Of a stretch of DNA of 64,000 nucleotides, positions 17,396-26,553 are shown piece after piece. The stretch lies in contig CAVYCE010000003.1 in NCBI GenBank assembly GCA_963766995.1, positions 1,364,001-1,428,000 of the forward strand, written 5' to 3'. The translations under genes and the position numbers were made by a program. This DNA comes from Bog-473 sp963766995. Lineage in GTDB: Bacteria > Actinomycetota > Acidimicrobiia > Acidimicrobiales > RAAP-2. Position 1 is the stretch's first letter. Each line of letters begins with the position of its first letter. The notes under the pieces were generated by a model. The model was given only the letters and a program-made list of their open reading frames with translations. It did no database searches and had not been told where the DNA came from.

Positions 17396-18756
17396 CGCAA
17401 TCCCCGGGCCAGAGGAAGGGTGCAGGTGTAGGCCGATGCTTGTTCGCCATAGAGGCGCCGCAGCACCAGTCGACTCTGTCCGGCCAGTTGCGCCACGCTG
17501 TCGCATGCAACCACCAGTTCTGCCTCATTAGGAGCAGACACCGTGACGAAGCCGGCGTAGCGGAAGGACGCATGACCATCGGCCAGCTCGGACTCGCGCC
17601 GGGCCAACACCTCGGTCTGTCGAGCGTGCCGCGCCGTGGCCACGAAGCCACTGCGACGCCGTAACTCACTATCAGCCATGTCGGCTGTGCGGCTGGCCTC
17701 AATCCGGCGCACCGCCTGTTCGGGTCCGAGCGGCTCCATCACCACCGACACTGTGGCCCGGGCCGAACCCAGCAGGAGTGGGGCCAGGAAATCGCTTCGC
17801 ACGTCGGTGCGAGGCCATTCGGCCACCCAGAAGGTGGCGTGCCACATGCCATCGACACGCAGCCTGTCCCACTGCTCTTCCATCGCCATGGGCCACGGGC
17901 CGGACTCTCCCAGTGGTGCAGTGTCCACCCGGCCACCGGCCTCGAACGTTCGGGCCAGAAGACCAGCCAGCTGATCGGTCGACAACATCGCATCGACCAG
18001 CACATCGGCATCGGAAAGCAGCCGCGTCAGCGCTGACACCTCGCGTTCGAGCGCATCGCACCCCGCCGTCAGCGACTTTCCTTGGCGCACCTGCACGGTG
18101 AGCACCACATCATGGGTGCAGGTGTCCGCATCCATATCGGAAAGCAGGGCCTCGTAGGACGACACGCAGGCTGATGCCGGATCCACCGTCGTGGTCGCTT
18201 CCACGTAGTGCCGCACGCCAGTCCCTTCATCGGGAAATGAAGCGGCCAACCACTGCGCCCGCCGTATGGGCGAGCCTTGACGGGCCATGGAGGCCAACAC
18301 CGATGACCAGGCCGCCACGCGCCGATCCTGTTCGCCGCTGCCCAACAAGGCGAAACTTTGGCCCCGCAGCAGCAGCGCAGCGGTGAGCGTTCGCGCCCGG
18401 TGGTCGTGGATGACGCCCATGTCGCGCCGCCCGATACTGAGCAGGCGCAACCCGTGCAACACGTCCCCCTTCCGCCGTCCTTGAGCTCTCACCCCCCGAA
18501 GTCCCCATCGCACCAACACCGGCAGCCACTCGTCGCCGGACCGCCCAGACACTGGCCAGGTCGCCAAGGCCACACAGAGGAACAGGACGACGAGTGCCAC
18601 TGCCACTCCCGCCACGTTGGGTGACACCCGAAGGGCCGCCACGCCGATGAGGAGTCCTCCGGCCACCGACAGGATCTGCCCGGCCCGCCAGCCGGCCAAC
18701 GCGCCACTGCGTTCCGGTGGCCCGAAGCGGTAGCGCGCACCCTGGCGCTCGGTCAC
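17392..18756 (-). CDS. SCO6880-like type IV secretion component
   Basis: A 454-residue protein with two adjacent hydrophobic segments near residues 27-70 (LSVAGGLLIGVAALRV and VAGVAVALVVLFLCVALATW, PrgI-like) and a long soluble domain. It matches the layout of SCO6880-type proteins, which precede a VirB4-like ATPase in actinobacteria. Start GTG 18756 overlaps the upstream stop as GTGA. The open frame running upstream to 20004 is an out-of-phase read through the next gene. Likely sits at the inner membrane and cooperates with the downstream ATPase. Confidence 0.83.
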   Translation of the reverse strand: MTERQGARYRFGPPERSGALAGWRAGQILSVAGGLLIGVAALRVSPNVAGVAVALVVLFLCVALATWPVSGRSGDEWLPVLVRWGLRGVRAQGRRKGDVLHGLRLLSIGRRDMGVIHDHRARTLTAALLLRGQSFALLGSGEQDRRVAAWSSVLASMARQGSPIRRAQWLAASFPDEGTGVRHYVEATTTVDPASACVSSYEALLSDMDADTCTHDVVLTVQVRQGKSLTAGCDALEREVSALTRLLSDADVLVDAMLSTDQLAGLLARTFEAGGRVDTAPLGESGPWPMAMEEQWDRLRVDGMWHATFWVAEWPRTDVRSDFLAPLLLGSARATVSVVMEPLGPEQAVRRIEASRTADMADSELRRRSGFVATARHARQTEVLARRESELADGHASFRYAGFVTVSAPNEAELVVACDSVAQLAGQSRLVLRRLYGEQASAYTCTLPLARGLR

Positions 18757-20159
18757 GATGGCACCTCTGGGCTGCGGGCGTACGAGGGTCCTGTGCCGCG
18801 GACGTACTTGATGAAGGGGAGCCCATTGGCGTCGAGGGGAATGACGTACTTTCGGTCGTTGGGACCAGGATTCCCGATGTATGGCAGCGATTCTTCGGCG
18901 GTATCTGCGTGCTCGCCTCGGTGCCCCGGTGCCGAGAGGATGGGAGGCGGGCCTTTGGGTTCTCCTTGTCGTTCCTCCCAATTCGCCCTGAACCACGCCT
19001 CGCCGGTGCCGGGAATGCCGCGCATCATCCCGTCGTCGCCTGGAATGCAGCCGCCATTCTCCCAGTTGGCCTGTTCTTCCATGCCACTCCCTCTCGAGCT
19101 GCTTCCTAACCCTGACGTGCCGACCGGGCCGGCTTGTGTCGCTAAGCGAGCCGCGCCGCGTGCCTCCATGGCGCCGTTGAGCGCATACGAGGCGGCTGTG
19201 CGCGGCACCCTGGTCAGCGCTGCAGTGCTTCGTTGGCGGACTCCCTCCAAGTGACCCACCGCGCCCGACTCGATGGCCGGAATGAGCCGGAGAATGGCGA
19301 ACGGCACGAAGGTGGCCAGCACGAGGAGGGCACCACCCTCGAGCACCGATGCAAACCCCGAGCCGGCATCGCCCGTGCCGGCCGTGCCCGAGGCCAAGGC
19401 CCCGGCGGCCAAGCTCAAGGTGGCCACGATCACAAACTTGGACAGAATGAGCGCGGCCAGCGTCTCGACTAGCCGGCGGCACCAGTGCGAGATGGCCGGC
19501 CATACCAGCGTGGCCAGGGCCAAGGGCAGGAACAGGACGGCGACGTACACCGCGGCGGCACGGACCAGCAGTTCCAGCCACAGCACGAACGCCGCGGCCG
19601 CCACCAGCAAGCCAACCATGAGCAACACGAATGTGGCCATCGTGGGATCGCCAACTGCCGTAATGAGTCCCCTCGTCACACCGTTCAGCAGCGCGGTGAT
19701 ATCCGAGCCCGCCGTACCGGCCACTGCCGCCGACATGGCGTCGGTGGCCGAAAGGCAGAGCTGCACAATCTGCACCGCCACCACGCCAAGCAGCAGCGCC
19801 AGCGGCAGCTGGAGGAAGAAGGTACGCACCAACTGGCCGGCGTTCTGCCGGTAGATCGCCTGCATGATCGAGACCAACAGCAAGGGCAGAATGACGACGG
19901 CGGCCAGGGCCGTCATGGCCCCGTAATGCAGCTTGAACCAGGCCGCCCCCACGTCGATGGACGTGGTGCTGACCAGAACGTCCCCAATCTGGCGCAGCAG
20001 CCATTCAGCGCCGCTGGCCACCCATTGGCTAAGTCCGCTGAGTACAGCGTCGATCCCGTCCGCCGCCACCGAGCCACCGAGATTGGCCGCCTGGCACACC
20101 GGGTTAAGCGCATCGAGACCCGGACAACCGGTCCCGGCGACCACGGCCAGCGCGCTCAA
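18753..20159 (-). CDS. TrbL/VirB6-like polytopic conjugation membrane protein
   Basis: A 468-residue protein. An extracytoplasmic N-terminal part contains a Cys pair (CPGLDALNPVC). Six or so membrane segments follow (for example AMTALAAVVILPLLLVSIM and FVLLMVGLLVAAAAFVLWLEL), then a hydrophilic Gly/Pro-rich tail of about 150 residues. This is the TrbL/VirB6 layout, the inner-membrane channel component. TTG 20159 overlaps the upstream small gene's stop as TTGA; the first 100 codons of the longer open frame are out-of-phase reading of that gene. Confidence 0.82.
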   Translation of the reverse strand: MSALAVVAGTGCPGLDALNPVCQAANLGGSVAADGIDAVLSGLSQWVASGAEWLLRQIGDVLVSTTSIDVGAAWFKLHYGAMTALAAVVILPLLLVSIMQAIYRQNAGQLVRTFFLQLPLALLLGVVAVQIVQLCLSATDAMSAAVAGTAGSDITALLNGVTRGLITAVGDPTMATFVLLMVGLLVAAAAFVLWLELLVRAAAVYVAVLFLPLALATLVWPAISHWCRRLVETLAALILSKFVIVATLSLAAGALASGTAGTGDAGSGFASVLEGGALLVLATFVPFAILRLIPAIESGAVGHLEGVRQRSTAALTRVPRTAASYALNGAMEARGAARLATQAGPVGTSGLGSSSRGSGMEEQANWENGGCIPGDDGMMRGIPGTGEAWFRANWEERQGEPKGPPPILSAPGHRGEHADTAEESLPYIGNPGPNDRKYVIPLDANGLPFIKYVRGTGPSYARSPEVPS

Positions 20160-20449
20160 TGGAGCGTGGTGCCGGCGTGAAAGAAGAAGTCGACGATGGT
20201 GGGTGCGGCACCGATGAGCAGCGCCGAGAGTCCAGAGACCAGGACGGCCCGACGACCCACCATCGACTGCTGGTAGTTCTGGGAGTGGACACCCAGTGCC
20301 CAGGCCCCGGCGCCAATGACCAGCCCAGCCAGTGAGGCCACCAGGGCCCACGCCCCGAGGCCGTTCACCAGCTGCTGCAGAGTGCCTCCACCAGGCAGTG
20401 CGCTCAAGCTCGGGTCCAGCGTGACATCGGCCAGATGCAGCACGACCAT
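20156..20449 (-). CDS. Small two- or three-TM protein of the T4SS-like cluster
   Basis: A 97-residue membrane protein (MVVLHLADVTLDPSLSALPGG start). Hydrophobic segments lie at about residues 33-53 and 70-88, with the loop HSQNYQQSMVGRRA between them. It resembles VirB2/pilin-like or SCO6882-type small proteins found at the head of this cluster in actinobacteria. ATG 20449 follows a GGAGAG ribosome site; a GTG two codons upstream is too close to it. First gene of the five, divergent from the histidine kinase. Confidence 0.75.
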   Translation of the reverse strand: MVVLHLADVTLDPSLSALPGGGTLQQLVNGLGAWALVASLAGLVIGAGAWALGVHSQNYQQSMVGRRAVLVSGLSALLIGAAPTIVDFFFHAGTTLH

Positions 20450-20603
20450 GGACACTCTCCATTCACCTCGGACCGCCCCGGGCCTTCCCGGGCGGCGACT
20501 GTCAATGAATGGTTCCGCCGCATTTCAATGTTTTTCGCCTGAAGTGCCGTCCCCGCGGTGGACCGTGTTCGCCCTGTACCCCCAGCCCTGTCATATTGGG
20601 GAC

Positions 20604-22133
20604 GTGATCGGGAGTGGGGAACTTGCTGCGCTCAGCGGATCGGGCAAGGCCACCCTGGTTGCCGTCATCGTGGCCATATGGGTGGTCACCACCGTCGTGG
20701 CCGCCCGCCTAGGGCGCCGCTCCGGACGAAGGGCCATCTCACAGCGCTTGACCGCTCTGGGCTCCAGGCTCGGCCTCGATCCGCCTGAGGACGAGACCAA
20801 CATTGAGACCGCGCTGGCCTACCTGGAACAAGTCACCGGTGGTGCGGCGCAGGCCGTCACCGAAAGCAGTTCGGACGCCATCCGGCTCAGGCGCTCGCTC
20901 GATACGTTGACTCAAGGCGTGGTCCTCTGCGACGAGAATGGCACCGTCATCTATCGCAATGGACGGGCCAACGCCCTCATGGTGTCCCGCCACGGCGACG
21001 CGTTGGCCGCTCAGGCTGTCACCGAACTCTTGGAGGACGCCTGGCACGAGGGCACGGCGGAGCGGACGCTCGATCTCTACGGCCCGCCCCGCCGCACACT
21101 GCAGGTGCGGGCCAGGCAGATCGACGACGGTCGTCGCCCACTGGGGGTCATCGCTCTCATTGAGGACGTCTCCGAACGACGTCGTCTGGAGGAGATCCGT
21201 CGAGACTTCGTGGCCAACGTCAGCCACGAACTCAAGACACCCATGGGCGCGCTGGGACTGCTGGCCGAGACACTGGTGTCAGAGCCCGACGCCGAGGTGG
21301 CCCAACGACTGGCCGGTCGTATCCACAATGAGGCCTTCCGCGTCAGCCGGATCATCGATGACCTACTCGACCTCTCCCGTATCGAGTCTGAGGAAGCCCC
21401 ACCGCGCGAGCCGGTACTGGTAAACCTGGTCATGGCCGACGCCATTGAGCGGGTGCGGGCCACAGCCGATCAGCGTGGCATCGTGATCGTGCTGCACGAG
21501 CCCTCACCCCCGGTGGCCGTGTTGGGCGAGCGTCGCCAACTGGTCTCGGCCATGCACGCCCTATTGGAAAACGCCATCACGTACTCCTATGACAATTCCA
21601 AAGTGGTGGTTTCGGGTCTGGTGCAGCGGGTCGCCACATCGCCGGTCGCCAATGACAACTATGAGCCGACCGCATCCCAACCACTTGCCTCGGCTGAGGC
21701 GGACCTCGGCCTCCGCCCCACCGACGACGACGGCACCCCACCTCAGGGCACCCCACCCGTCGAACCCACCTGGGCCGCTGCCGCGACGAGCAGCACCGCT
21801 CCGCTCTCGGGGGACACGGCAGCGACCATCACCGGCGGCAGCGAAACGGTCAGCGGGTTGCCCAGCTGGCGCACCGAGGACCGTGACAATGTGCGACTGT
21901 CGGTCCAGGACACCGGCATCGGCATCCCGGCCCGCGACCTTGATCGCATCTTCGAACGCTTCTATCGCGTCGACCACGGGCGCAGCCGCGACACCGGCGG
22001 GACCGGTCTCGGGCTCTCGATCGTGCGCCACGTGGCCAACAACCACCAAGGCTGGGTCGACGTCGAGTCTCGTGAGGGCGAAGGGTCTACCTTCAGTCTC
22101 GTGCTTCCCCTGCAATCCGAGCGCGTCGTATGA
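20604..22133 (+). CDS. SenX3/PhoR-like sensor histidine kinase with insertion in the ATPase domain
   Basis: A 509-residue kinase with one N-terminal membrane helix (ATLVAVIVAIWVVTTVVAA), a PAS-like domain at about 90-190, and HisKA with His208 in NVSHELKTPMGAL. The HATPase N-box (LLENAITYSYDNS) is near 322, the G1 box DTGIGIP near 436 and the G2 GTGLGLSIV near 466. N-box and G1 are about 113 residues apart instead of about 40, because of an extra Pro/Thr/Ala-rich segment of roughly 75 residues. GTG 20604 (VIGSGELAALSG) is preferred over the longer frame starting at 20316, which reads antisense to the neighbour. Coupled to the response regulator by ATGA. Confidence 0.9.
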   Translation: MIGSGELAALSGSGKATLVAVIVAIWVVTTVVAARLGRRSGRRAISQRLTALGSRLGLDPPEDETNIETALAYLEQVTGGAAQAVTESSSDAIRLRRSLDTLTQGVVLCDENGTVIYRNGRANALMVSRHGDALAAQAVTELLEDAWHEGTAERTLDLYGPPRRTLQVRARQIDDGRRPLGVIALIEDVSERRRLEEIRRDFVANVSHELKTPMGALGLLAETLVSEPDAEVAQRLAGRIHNEAFRVSRIIDDLLDLSRIESEEAPPREPVLVNLVMADAIERVRATADQRGIVIVLHEPSPPVAVLGERRQLVSAMHALLENAITYSYDNSKVVVSGLVQRVATSPVANDNYEPTASQPLASAEADLGLRPTDDDGTPPQGTPPVEPTWAAAATSSTAPLSGDTAATITGGSETVSGLPSWRTEDRDNVRLSVQDTGIGIPARDLDRIFERFYRVDHGRSRDTGGTGLGLSIVRHVANNHQGWVDVESREGEGSTFSLVLPLQSERVV

Positions 22134-22894
22134 GTAGCTCAAAAGGCTCGCCTGGGCGGAGCGGCACATCCGAAGGTCCCATCAGGGTGCTCCTGGCCGA
22201 GGACGAGGAGTCCTTTATCGATGCGCTGGTGATCGGATTGACCAATGAAGGCTTCAGAGTCACGGTGGCCCGAGACGGAGCCGAGGCGCTGAGGCTCTTC
22301 GACGAATCCGATCCCGACATCCTTCTCCTCGACATGATGCTGCCCAAACTGTCGGGCATTGACGTCTGCCGGGCCGTGCGTACCCGTTCGAAAGTCCCCA
22401 TCATTATGGTGACGGCCAAGGGCACAGAGATCGACACTGTGGTCGCTCTCGAAATGGGCGCAGACGACTACGTGACCAAGCCCTACCGACTACGAGAGCT
22501 CGTAGCCCGCATGCGAGCCGTGCTGCGACGAGCCCCTGATGGCGTTGCGGCCGATGCCACCAATGTGTCAGTACTCGCCGGTGATGGCGTGTGGGAATCG
22601 AGCGACATCAAAATGGACTTCGATCAGCGGCGAGTGTTCGTGCGAGGGGACGAGGTACACCTTCGCCGCAAGGAGTTCGAACTGTTGCGACTGCTGGTGG
22701 AGAATCCCGGCCGCGTGCTCACCCGCGACGTCCTCATCGATCGTGTGTGGGGTAGCGACTACATCGGCGACACCAAGACGCTCGATGTGCACATTAAGCG
22801 CGTGCGCTCACGCATTGAATTGGATCCATCTGTCCCAGTCCTCATCACGACCATCCGTGGTGTGGGCTACCGCTTCTCCCCCGAAGCCTCGTAG
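22130..22894 (+). CDS. OmpR/PhoB-family response regulator, RegX3-like
   Basis: A 254-residue regulator. The receiver domain has acidic pocket AEDEE near 24, phospho-acceptor Asp68 in LLLDMMLPKLSG and Lys in DDYVTKPYRLREL near 118. A C-terminal winged helix follows (RKEFELLRLLVENPGRVLTRDVLIDRVWG ... VHIKRVRSRIE). It is preceded by an unusual 17-residue Ser/Gly-rich N-terminal extension. It overlaps the kinase gene by ATGA; the pair probably controls phosphate or envelope stress as in SenX3-RegX3, but the target is not shown here. Confidence 0.92.
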   Translation: MSSSKGSPGRSGTSEGPIRVLLAEDEESFIDALVIGLTNEGFRVTVARDGAEALRLFDESDPDILLLDMMLPKLSGIDVCRAVRTRSKVPIIMVTAKGTEIDTVVALEMGADDYVTKPYRLRELVARMRAVLRRAPDGVAADATNVSVLAGDGVWESSDIKMDFDQRRVFVRGDEVHLRRKEFELLRLLVENPGRVLTRDVLIDRVWGSDYIGDTKTLDVHIKRVRSRIELDPSVPVLITTIRGVGYRFSPEAS

Positions 22895-22911
22895 CTGAAC
22901 CGGCAGCGCTC

Positions 22912-24216
22912 TTACGGCGCCTTGATCAACAGTTCACCACCGACGTACGGCGACAGGCACTCGGGCAGAAGCACGGTCCCATCCTCCTGGTAGCCATTTT
23001 CGATCAGGGCCGCCCAAATCCGCGGCCAAGCCAGTGCCGAGCCGTTGACCGTATGCACCAATTGCGGCGCGCCACCGCCGGAGGGCCGGTAGCGCACCTG
23101 CGCCCGTCGGGCCTGGTAATCACGGAACCAGCTCGTGGAGCTCACTTCCAACCATTTATCGACGCCCGGCGCGTATACCTCGAGGTCGAAGGTGCGCGCA
23201 GAAGAACCGCCAAGATCCCCACAGCAGAGATCCAACACTCGGTAGCGCAGTTTCAGGTCCTGCAGTAACGATTCGGCCCGCTGCAGAATGTCGGCCTGCG
23301 CCTCCAGCGCTTGCTCGGGCGTGGTGTAAGCGAAGAGTTCCACCTTGTCGAACTCGTGCACGCGCAACAGTCCTCGTGTGTCCCGACCAGCCGAACCCGC
23401 TTCGCGTCGGTAGCAGGCGGTGGCCGCAGTAAAGCGGAGCGGGAGCACAGACTCTTCGAGGATTTCGCCCCGGTGCATAGACGTGAGCGGCACTTCCGCC
23501 GTGGGGATGGCCCAAAGGTCGTCCCGCTCAAGGTGATACGCGTCGTCGGCGAACTTCGGGAGGTGTCCGGTTGACACCATGGTCTCGGTCAACACCACCG
23601 TCGGCGGCCTGATCTCTTCGTACATGGGTGAATGGCGGTCGATGGCCAATGCGGTAAGGGCACGAAGGAGTCGTGCTCCCGGTCCTCGATAGAGCGGGAA
23701 CATCGACCCGGATAAACGGGCACCACGTTCCATGTCGAGCAGTTGCAGTGCTTCCCCGATCTCCCAGTGGGGCACCGTCCGATGGTCGGCCCGACCAGGC
23801 TCGGGCGCACCGGTGGCCTGACCCGGCCACCACCGCCGCACCTCGACGTTGTCGTCCTCCCCGATGCCATCAGGTGCGTCGTCGGCCGGGATGTTGGGCA
23901 GGTAGAGCAGCCCTTGCCGGACCTTCTCGCCTTCGACATCGGCATCGGCGGTGGCGGCGCGCTCTTCTTCTCCCAGTCGGCGGCTCTCGGCACTCACCGC
24001 ATCGGCCTTGGTCTGGTCACCCGCCTTACGGGCCTCGCCCACCTGGCGTGACAAGGCTTTGACGTCAGCTCGCAATGATTCGGCCCGAGCCTGCAGCCCT
24101 CGATGAACCACGTTCGCAGCCAGTACGGCATCCACCTCAGCTGCCTCGACGCCGCGACGGGCGAGGGCAGCCTTGACGCCGTCGGGATCTTCGCGCAGGA
24201 GGCGAATATCGATCAT
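22912..24216 (-). CDS. serS: Seryl-tRNA synthetase
   Basis: A 434-residue class II synthetase that charges tRNA-Ser. The N-terminal coiled-coil arm spans about residues 25-105. Motif 2 is in FTAATACYRREAGSAGRDTRGLLRVHEF and motif 3 in SALAWPRIWAALIENGYQEDGTV. The motif 3 wording AWPR differs from the common AVGR form but keeps the essential Arg; I believe it is a lineage variant. The gene ends 17 bp from the convergent regulator gene. Confidence 0.95.
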   Translation of the reverse strand: MIDIRLLREDPDGVKAALARRGVEAAEVDAVLAANVVHRGLQARAESLRADVKALSRQVGEARKAGDQTKADAVSAESRRLGEEERAATADADVEGEKVRQGLLYLPNIPADDAPDGIGEDDNVEVRRWWPGQATGAPEPGRADHRTVPHWEIGEALQLLDMERGARLSGSMFPLYRGPGARLLRALTALAIDRHSPMYEEIRPPTVVLTETMVSTGHLPKFADDAYHLERDDLWAIPTAEVPLTSMHRGEILEESVLPLRFTAATACYRREAGSAGRDTRGLLRVHEFDKVELFAYTTPEQALEAQADILQRAESLLQDLKLRYRVLDLCCGDLGGSSARTFDLEVYAPGVDKWLEVSSTSWFRDYQARRAQVRYRPSGGGAPQLVHTVNGSALAWPRIWAALIENGYQEDGTVLLPECLSPYVGGELLIKAP

Positions 24217-24242
24217 GCCTGCTCAAAGTAGTCTGCAACGCC

Positions 24243-25235
24243 ATGCCCGCCGTTCAAGACGTCGCGGTGAGGGCCAAGGATCTCACGGTCGCCTACGGCC
24301 CTGGCGATCAGGCCATCGCCGTCAAGGGGATCGATCTTGAGGCCCGTCAGGGAGAAGTGCTGGTACTCCTCGGACCCAACGGGGCGGGCAAGACGTCGAC
24401 CATCGAGGCTCTCGAAGGCTACCGGCGTGCCCGGTCCACGCAGCTGACAGTCCTCGGATTGCATCCGATCAATAACCATGCGGCATTGACGCAAAAGATC
24501 GGCGTGATGCTGCAAAATGGCGGCGTCTACCCCATGCTGGGACCGCGCCAGGCTCTCAATCTCTTCGCCGGTTACTACCCGGATCCCATTCCCACCGACA
24601 CGTTGTTGGACATGGTGTCCCTCCATCCCGTGGCCGGCACGCCATGGCGACACCTCTCCGGCGGCGAGCAGCAGCGCCTCTCCCTGGCCCTCGCTCTCAT
24701 CGGCAAACCTCGCGTGGCTTTCTTGGACGAGCCAACGGCCGGGGTCGACCCAGAAGGCCGCCACGACATCCGGGCCGTGATTGCCGACCTGCGGTTACAA
24801 GGTGTCTGCGTTTTGCTCGCCACCCATGAGCTGGCCGAAGCCGAAACACTGGCCGATCGCATCATCATCCTCGCCGGAGGCCGCATTGTGCTCGAAGGCA
24901 CACCCGAGGTGTTGGCCGGTGCAACCGGGAGCCCCTCCTCGTCATTCGGCGCCCCGTCGGGTCTCGACACCGTCTCGATGGCGACCGCGCTCGGCGAAGG
25001 GGCGACCGTCGAGGAATTCGCACCTGGTCGGTACCGCATTCAAGGACCGTCGGGCCCACAAGTAGCCGCCACGTTGACCCAGTGGCTGGCCGCTCGTGAC
25101 ATCACCCTGACTGACTTCCGCACCGGGCGCAGTCTGGAGGACGTCTACTTCGACGCGGTCGGGACATCCGCCCTCGAAGTCACAGATGAACCCCCCACCG
25201 CCCGCGGGCGCAGAACCAGACGCCGAAGCGCATGA
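24243..25235 (+). CDS. ABC-2 transporter ATP-binding protein
   Basis: A 330-residue ATPase with Walker A LGPNGAGKTS near residue 44, signature HLSGGEQQRLSLALAL near 140, Walker B VAFLDEPTAGVD near 162 and switch ATHELAEAE. It starts 26 bp from the divergent serS gene and overlaps its permease gene by ATGA. The pair sits directly beside tlpA-like, ctaB and ctaA genes, a grouping common in actinobacteria, so a role linked to heme or respiratory-chain assembly is plausible but unproven. Confidence 0.92.
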   Translation: MPAVQDVAVRAKDLTVAYGPGDQAIAVKGIDLEARQGEVLVLLGPNGAGKTSTIEALEGYRRARSTQLTVLGLHPINNHAALTQKIGVMLQNGGVYPMLGPRQALNLFAGYYPDPIPTDTLLDMVSLHPVAGTPWRHLSGGEQQRLSLALALIGKPRVAFLDEPTAGVDPEGRHDIRAVIADLRLQGVCVLLATHELAEAETLADRIIILAGGRIVLEGTPEVLAGATGSPSSSFGAPSGLDTVSMATALGEGATVEEFAPGRYRIQGPSGPQVAATLTQWLAARDITLTDFRTGRSLEDVYFDAVGTSALEVTDEPPTARGRRTRRRSA

Positions 25236-25963
25236 AGGCCCTCCTGGCTCAGGTCAAGGCCGAGGTGTACATGACGCTTCGGCGAGGCGAGACCTTGCTC
25301 CTGACTGTGGGCATCCCGGTCATGTTCCTCCTGTTCTTCTCCACTGTGCACGTGATCTCCACCCCTGCGCCCAAAGCGGTGGATTTCTTCACGCCCGGGA
25401 TACTGGCGCTGGCAGTGATGTCAACGGCCATGGTCTCGCTGGGCATCGCCACGGGATTTGAGCGCGGCTACGGCGTGCTCAAGCGACTGGGATCCACACC
25501 GTTGGGCCGGCCCCGACTGCTGGCGGCCAAAATCGCCACCATTTTGGTAGTCGAGATCCTTCAGGCCGTCGTACTCGTTCCGGTGGCCTTCCTCTTGGGC
25601 TGGAGTCCCGGCTCGCATGCTTCATGCGCGATAGGTGCCATCAGCGTGGTACTACTGGCCACCGTTGGCTTCGCCGGCATCGGCCTCTTCATGGCCGGCG
25701 TGCTCAAGGCCGAGGTGAACCTGGCCGCGGCCAATGGCCTTTATCTCGTCCTGCTCCTGCTCGGCGGCATGGTGGTGCCCATCGGAAAACTCCCGGGTGG
25801 GTTGGCTTCAGTGGCCAAGGTACTGCCAGCCGAGGCCCTATCGGCCGCCCTGCACGCAGGCCTAGGGGCCGGAAACGCGGTTCCCGTCCTCTCGTGGGTA
25901 GTGCTGGCCATCTGGGCCGTGGCTGCCCCAGTCGCCGCGGCGCTCAGCTTCCGCTGGGAGTGA
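25232..25963 (+). CDS. ABC-2 transporter permease
   Basis: A 243-residue protein with about six membrane segments (first GETLLLTVGIPVMFLLFFSTV). The ABC-2 pattern MVVPIGKLPGGLASVAKVLPAEALSAALHAGLG is near residues 170-210. It partners the preceding ATPase. Its last 20 bp overlap the convergent thioredoxin-like gene. Confidence 0.9.
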   Translation: MKALLAQVKAEVYMTLRRGETLLLTVGIPVMFLLFFSTVHVISTPAPKAVDFFTPGILALAVMSTAMVSLGIATGFERGYGVLKRLGSTPLGRPRLLAAKIATILVVEILQAVVLVPVAFLLGWSPGSHASCAIGAISVVLLATVGFAGIGLFMAGVLKAEVNLAAANGLYLVLLLLGGMVVPIGKLPGGLASVAKVLPAEALSAALHAGLGAGNAVPVLSWVVLAIWAVAAPVAAALSFRWE

Positions 25964-26549
25964 GCTTCTGTTCGTCGGCCACAAATGTGGCAGCCGATAT
26001 CGGCCCGGCCACAATGGAACGAATAGTGCCGTTGGCGTTGACGAACACGACATATGGATCGCCCTGGAAGTAGAAGTCGCCACTGGTGATGGTCAGGTTG
26101 GGGTCATAGGCCACGGGGAAAGTAACGCCGCTGCGGTGAATGAACGAGGTGGCGTTCGCTCTGGTGTCTTCACTGTCCACCCCAATCACGCGCACCTTGG
26201 ACAGCGCTCCACCACCCTCACTTTGCCGATGGACAGCTGCAGCAATCGGCGGTAGTTCGGTGTGGCAGATGGTGCACCAGTTGCCGAAGAACATGAGAAC
26301 GGTCGGGGTGCCGTTGCCGCCACCATCGGACGGCACGCTGACATCTCCCGAACCATTGAGTCGAGCTGCCGAAAATGACGGCACGACGTCACCAGCTTTC
26401 GGCGCTCCGGAATTCTTCTTCGTGCCGATTGTGGTGAAGAGTCCTACGCCCAGGATCACCGCAGCCAAAATGCCCATGAACAAGAAGGCCCGGCGAGGCC
26501 GAGGGGCCGCCAATGGTTGCGGAGTCTCACCGGGGACTTGGTAAGTCAC
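25944..26549 (-). CDS. TlpA/ResA-like membrane-anchored thioredoxin
   Basis: A 201-residue protein with a cytoplasmic basic N-terminus and one membrane anchor (AFLFMGILAAVILGVGLFTTIG, about 20-42). An extracytoplasmic thioredoxin fold follows, with active site WCTIC in FFGNWCTICHTELPP near residue 93. Proteins of this type reduce apocytochrome c or the CuA site of cytochrome oxidase, which fits the adjacent ctaB and ctaA genes. It follows ctaB by 4 bp. Confidence 0.88.
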   Translation of the reverse strand: MTYQVPGETPQPLAAPRPRRAFLFMGILAAVILGVGLFTTIGTKKNSGAPKAGDVVPSFSAARLNGSGDVSVPSDGGGNGTPTVLMFFGNWCTICHTELPPIAAAVHRQSEGGGALSKVRVIGVDSEDTRANATSFIHRSGVTFPVAYDPNLTITSGDFYFQGDPYVVFVNANGTIRSIVAGPISAATFVADEQKLTPSGS

Positions 26550-26553
26550 GCGC

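Noticed and set aside
18757..20004. N-terminal extension making the SCO6880-like protein 870 residues long
   Set aside because: Gly/Arg/His-rich out-of-phase reading of the VirB6-like gene; GTG 18756 has the expected GTGA overlap.
23053..24062. Plus-strand frames opposite serS
   Set aside because: serS is unambiguous and the frames have no recognisable domain.
22912..24216. SerRS motif 3 AWPR variant as a sign of a second, divergent SerRS
   Set aside because: The essential Arg is kept and the rest is canonical; I regard it as a lineage variant of the housekeeping enzyme.
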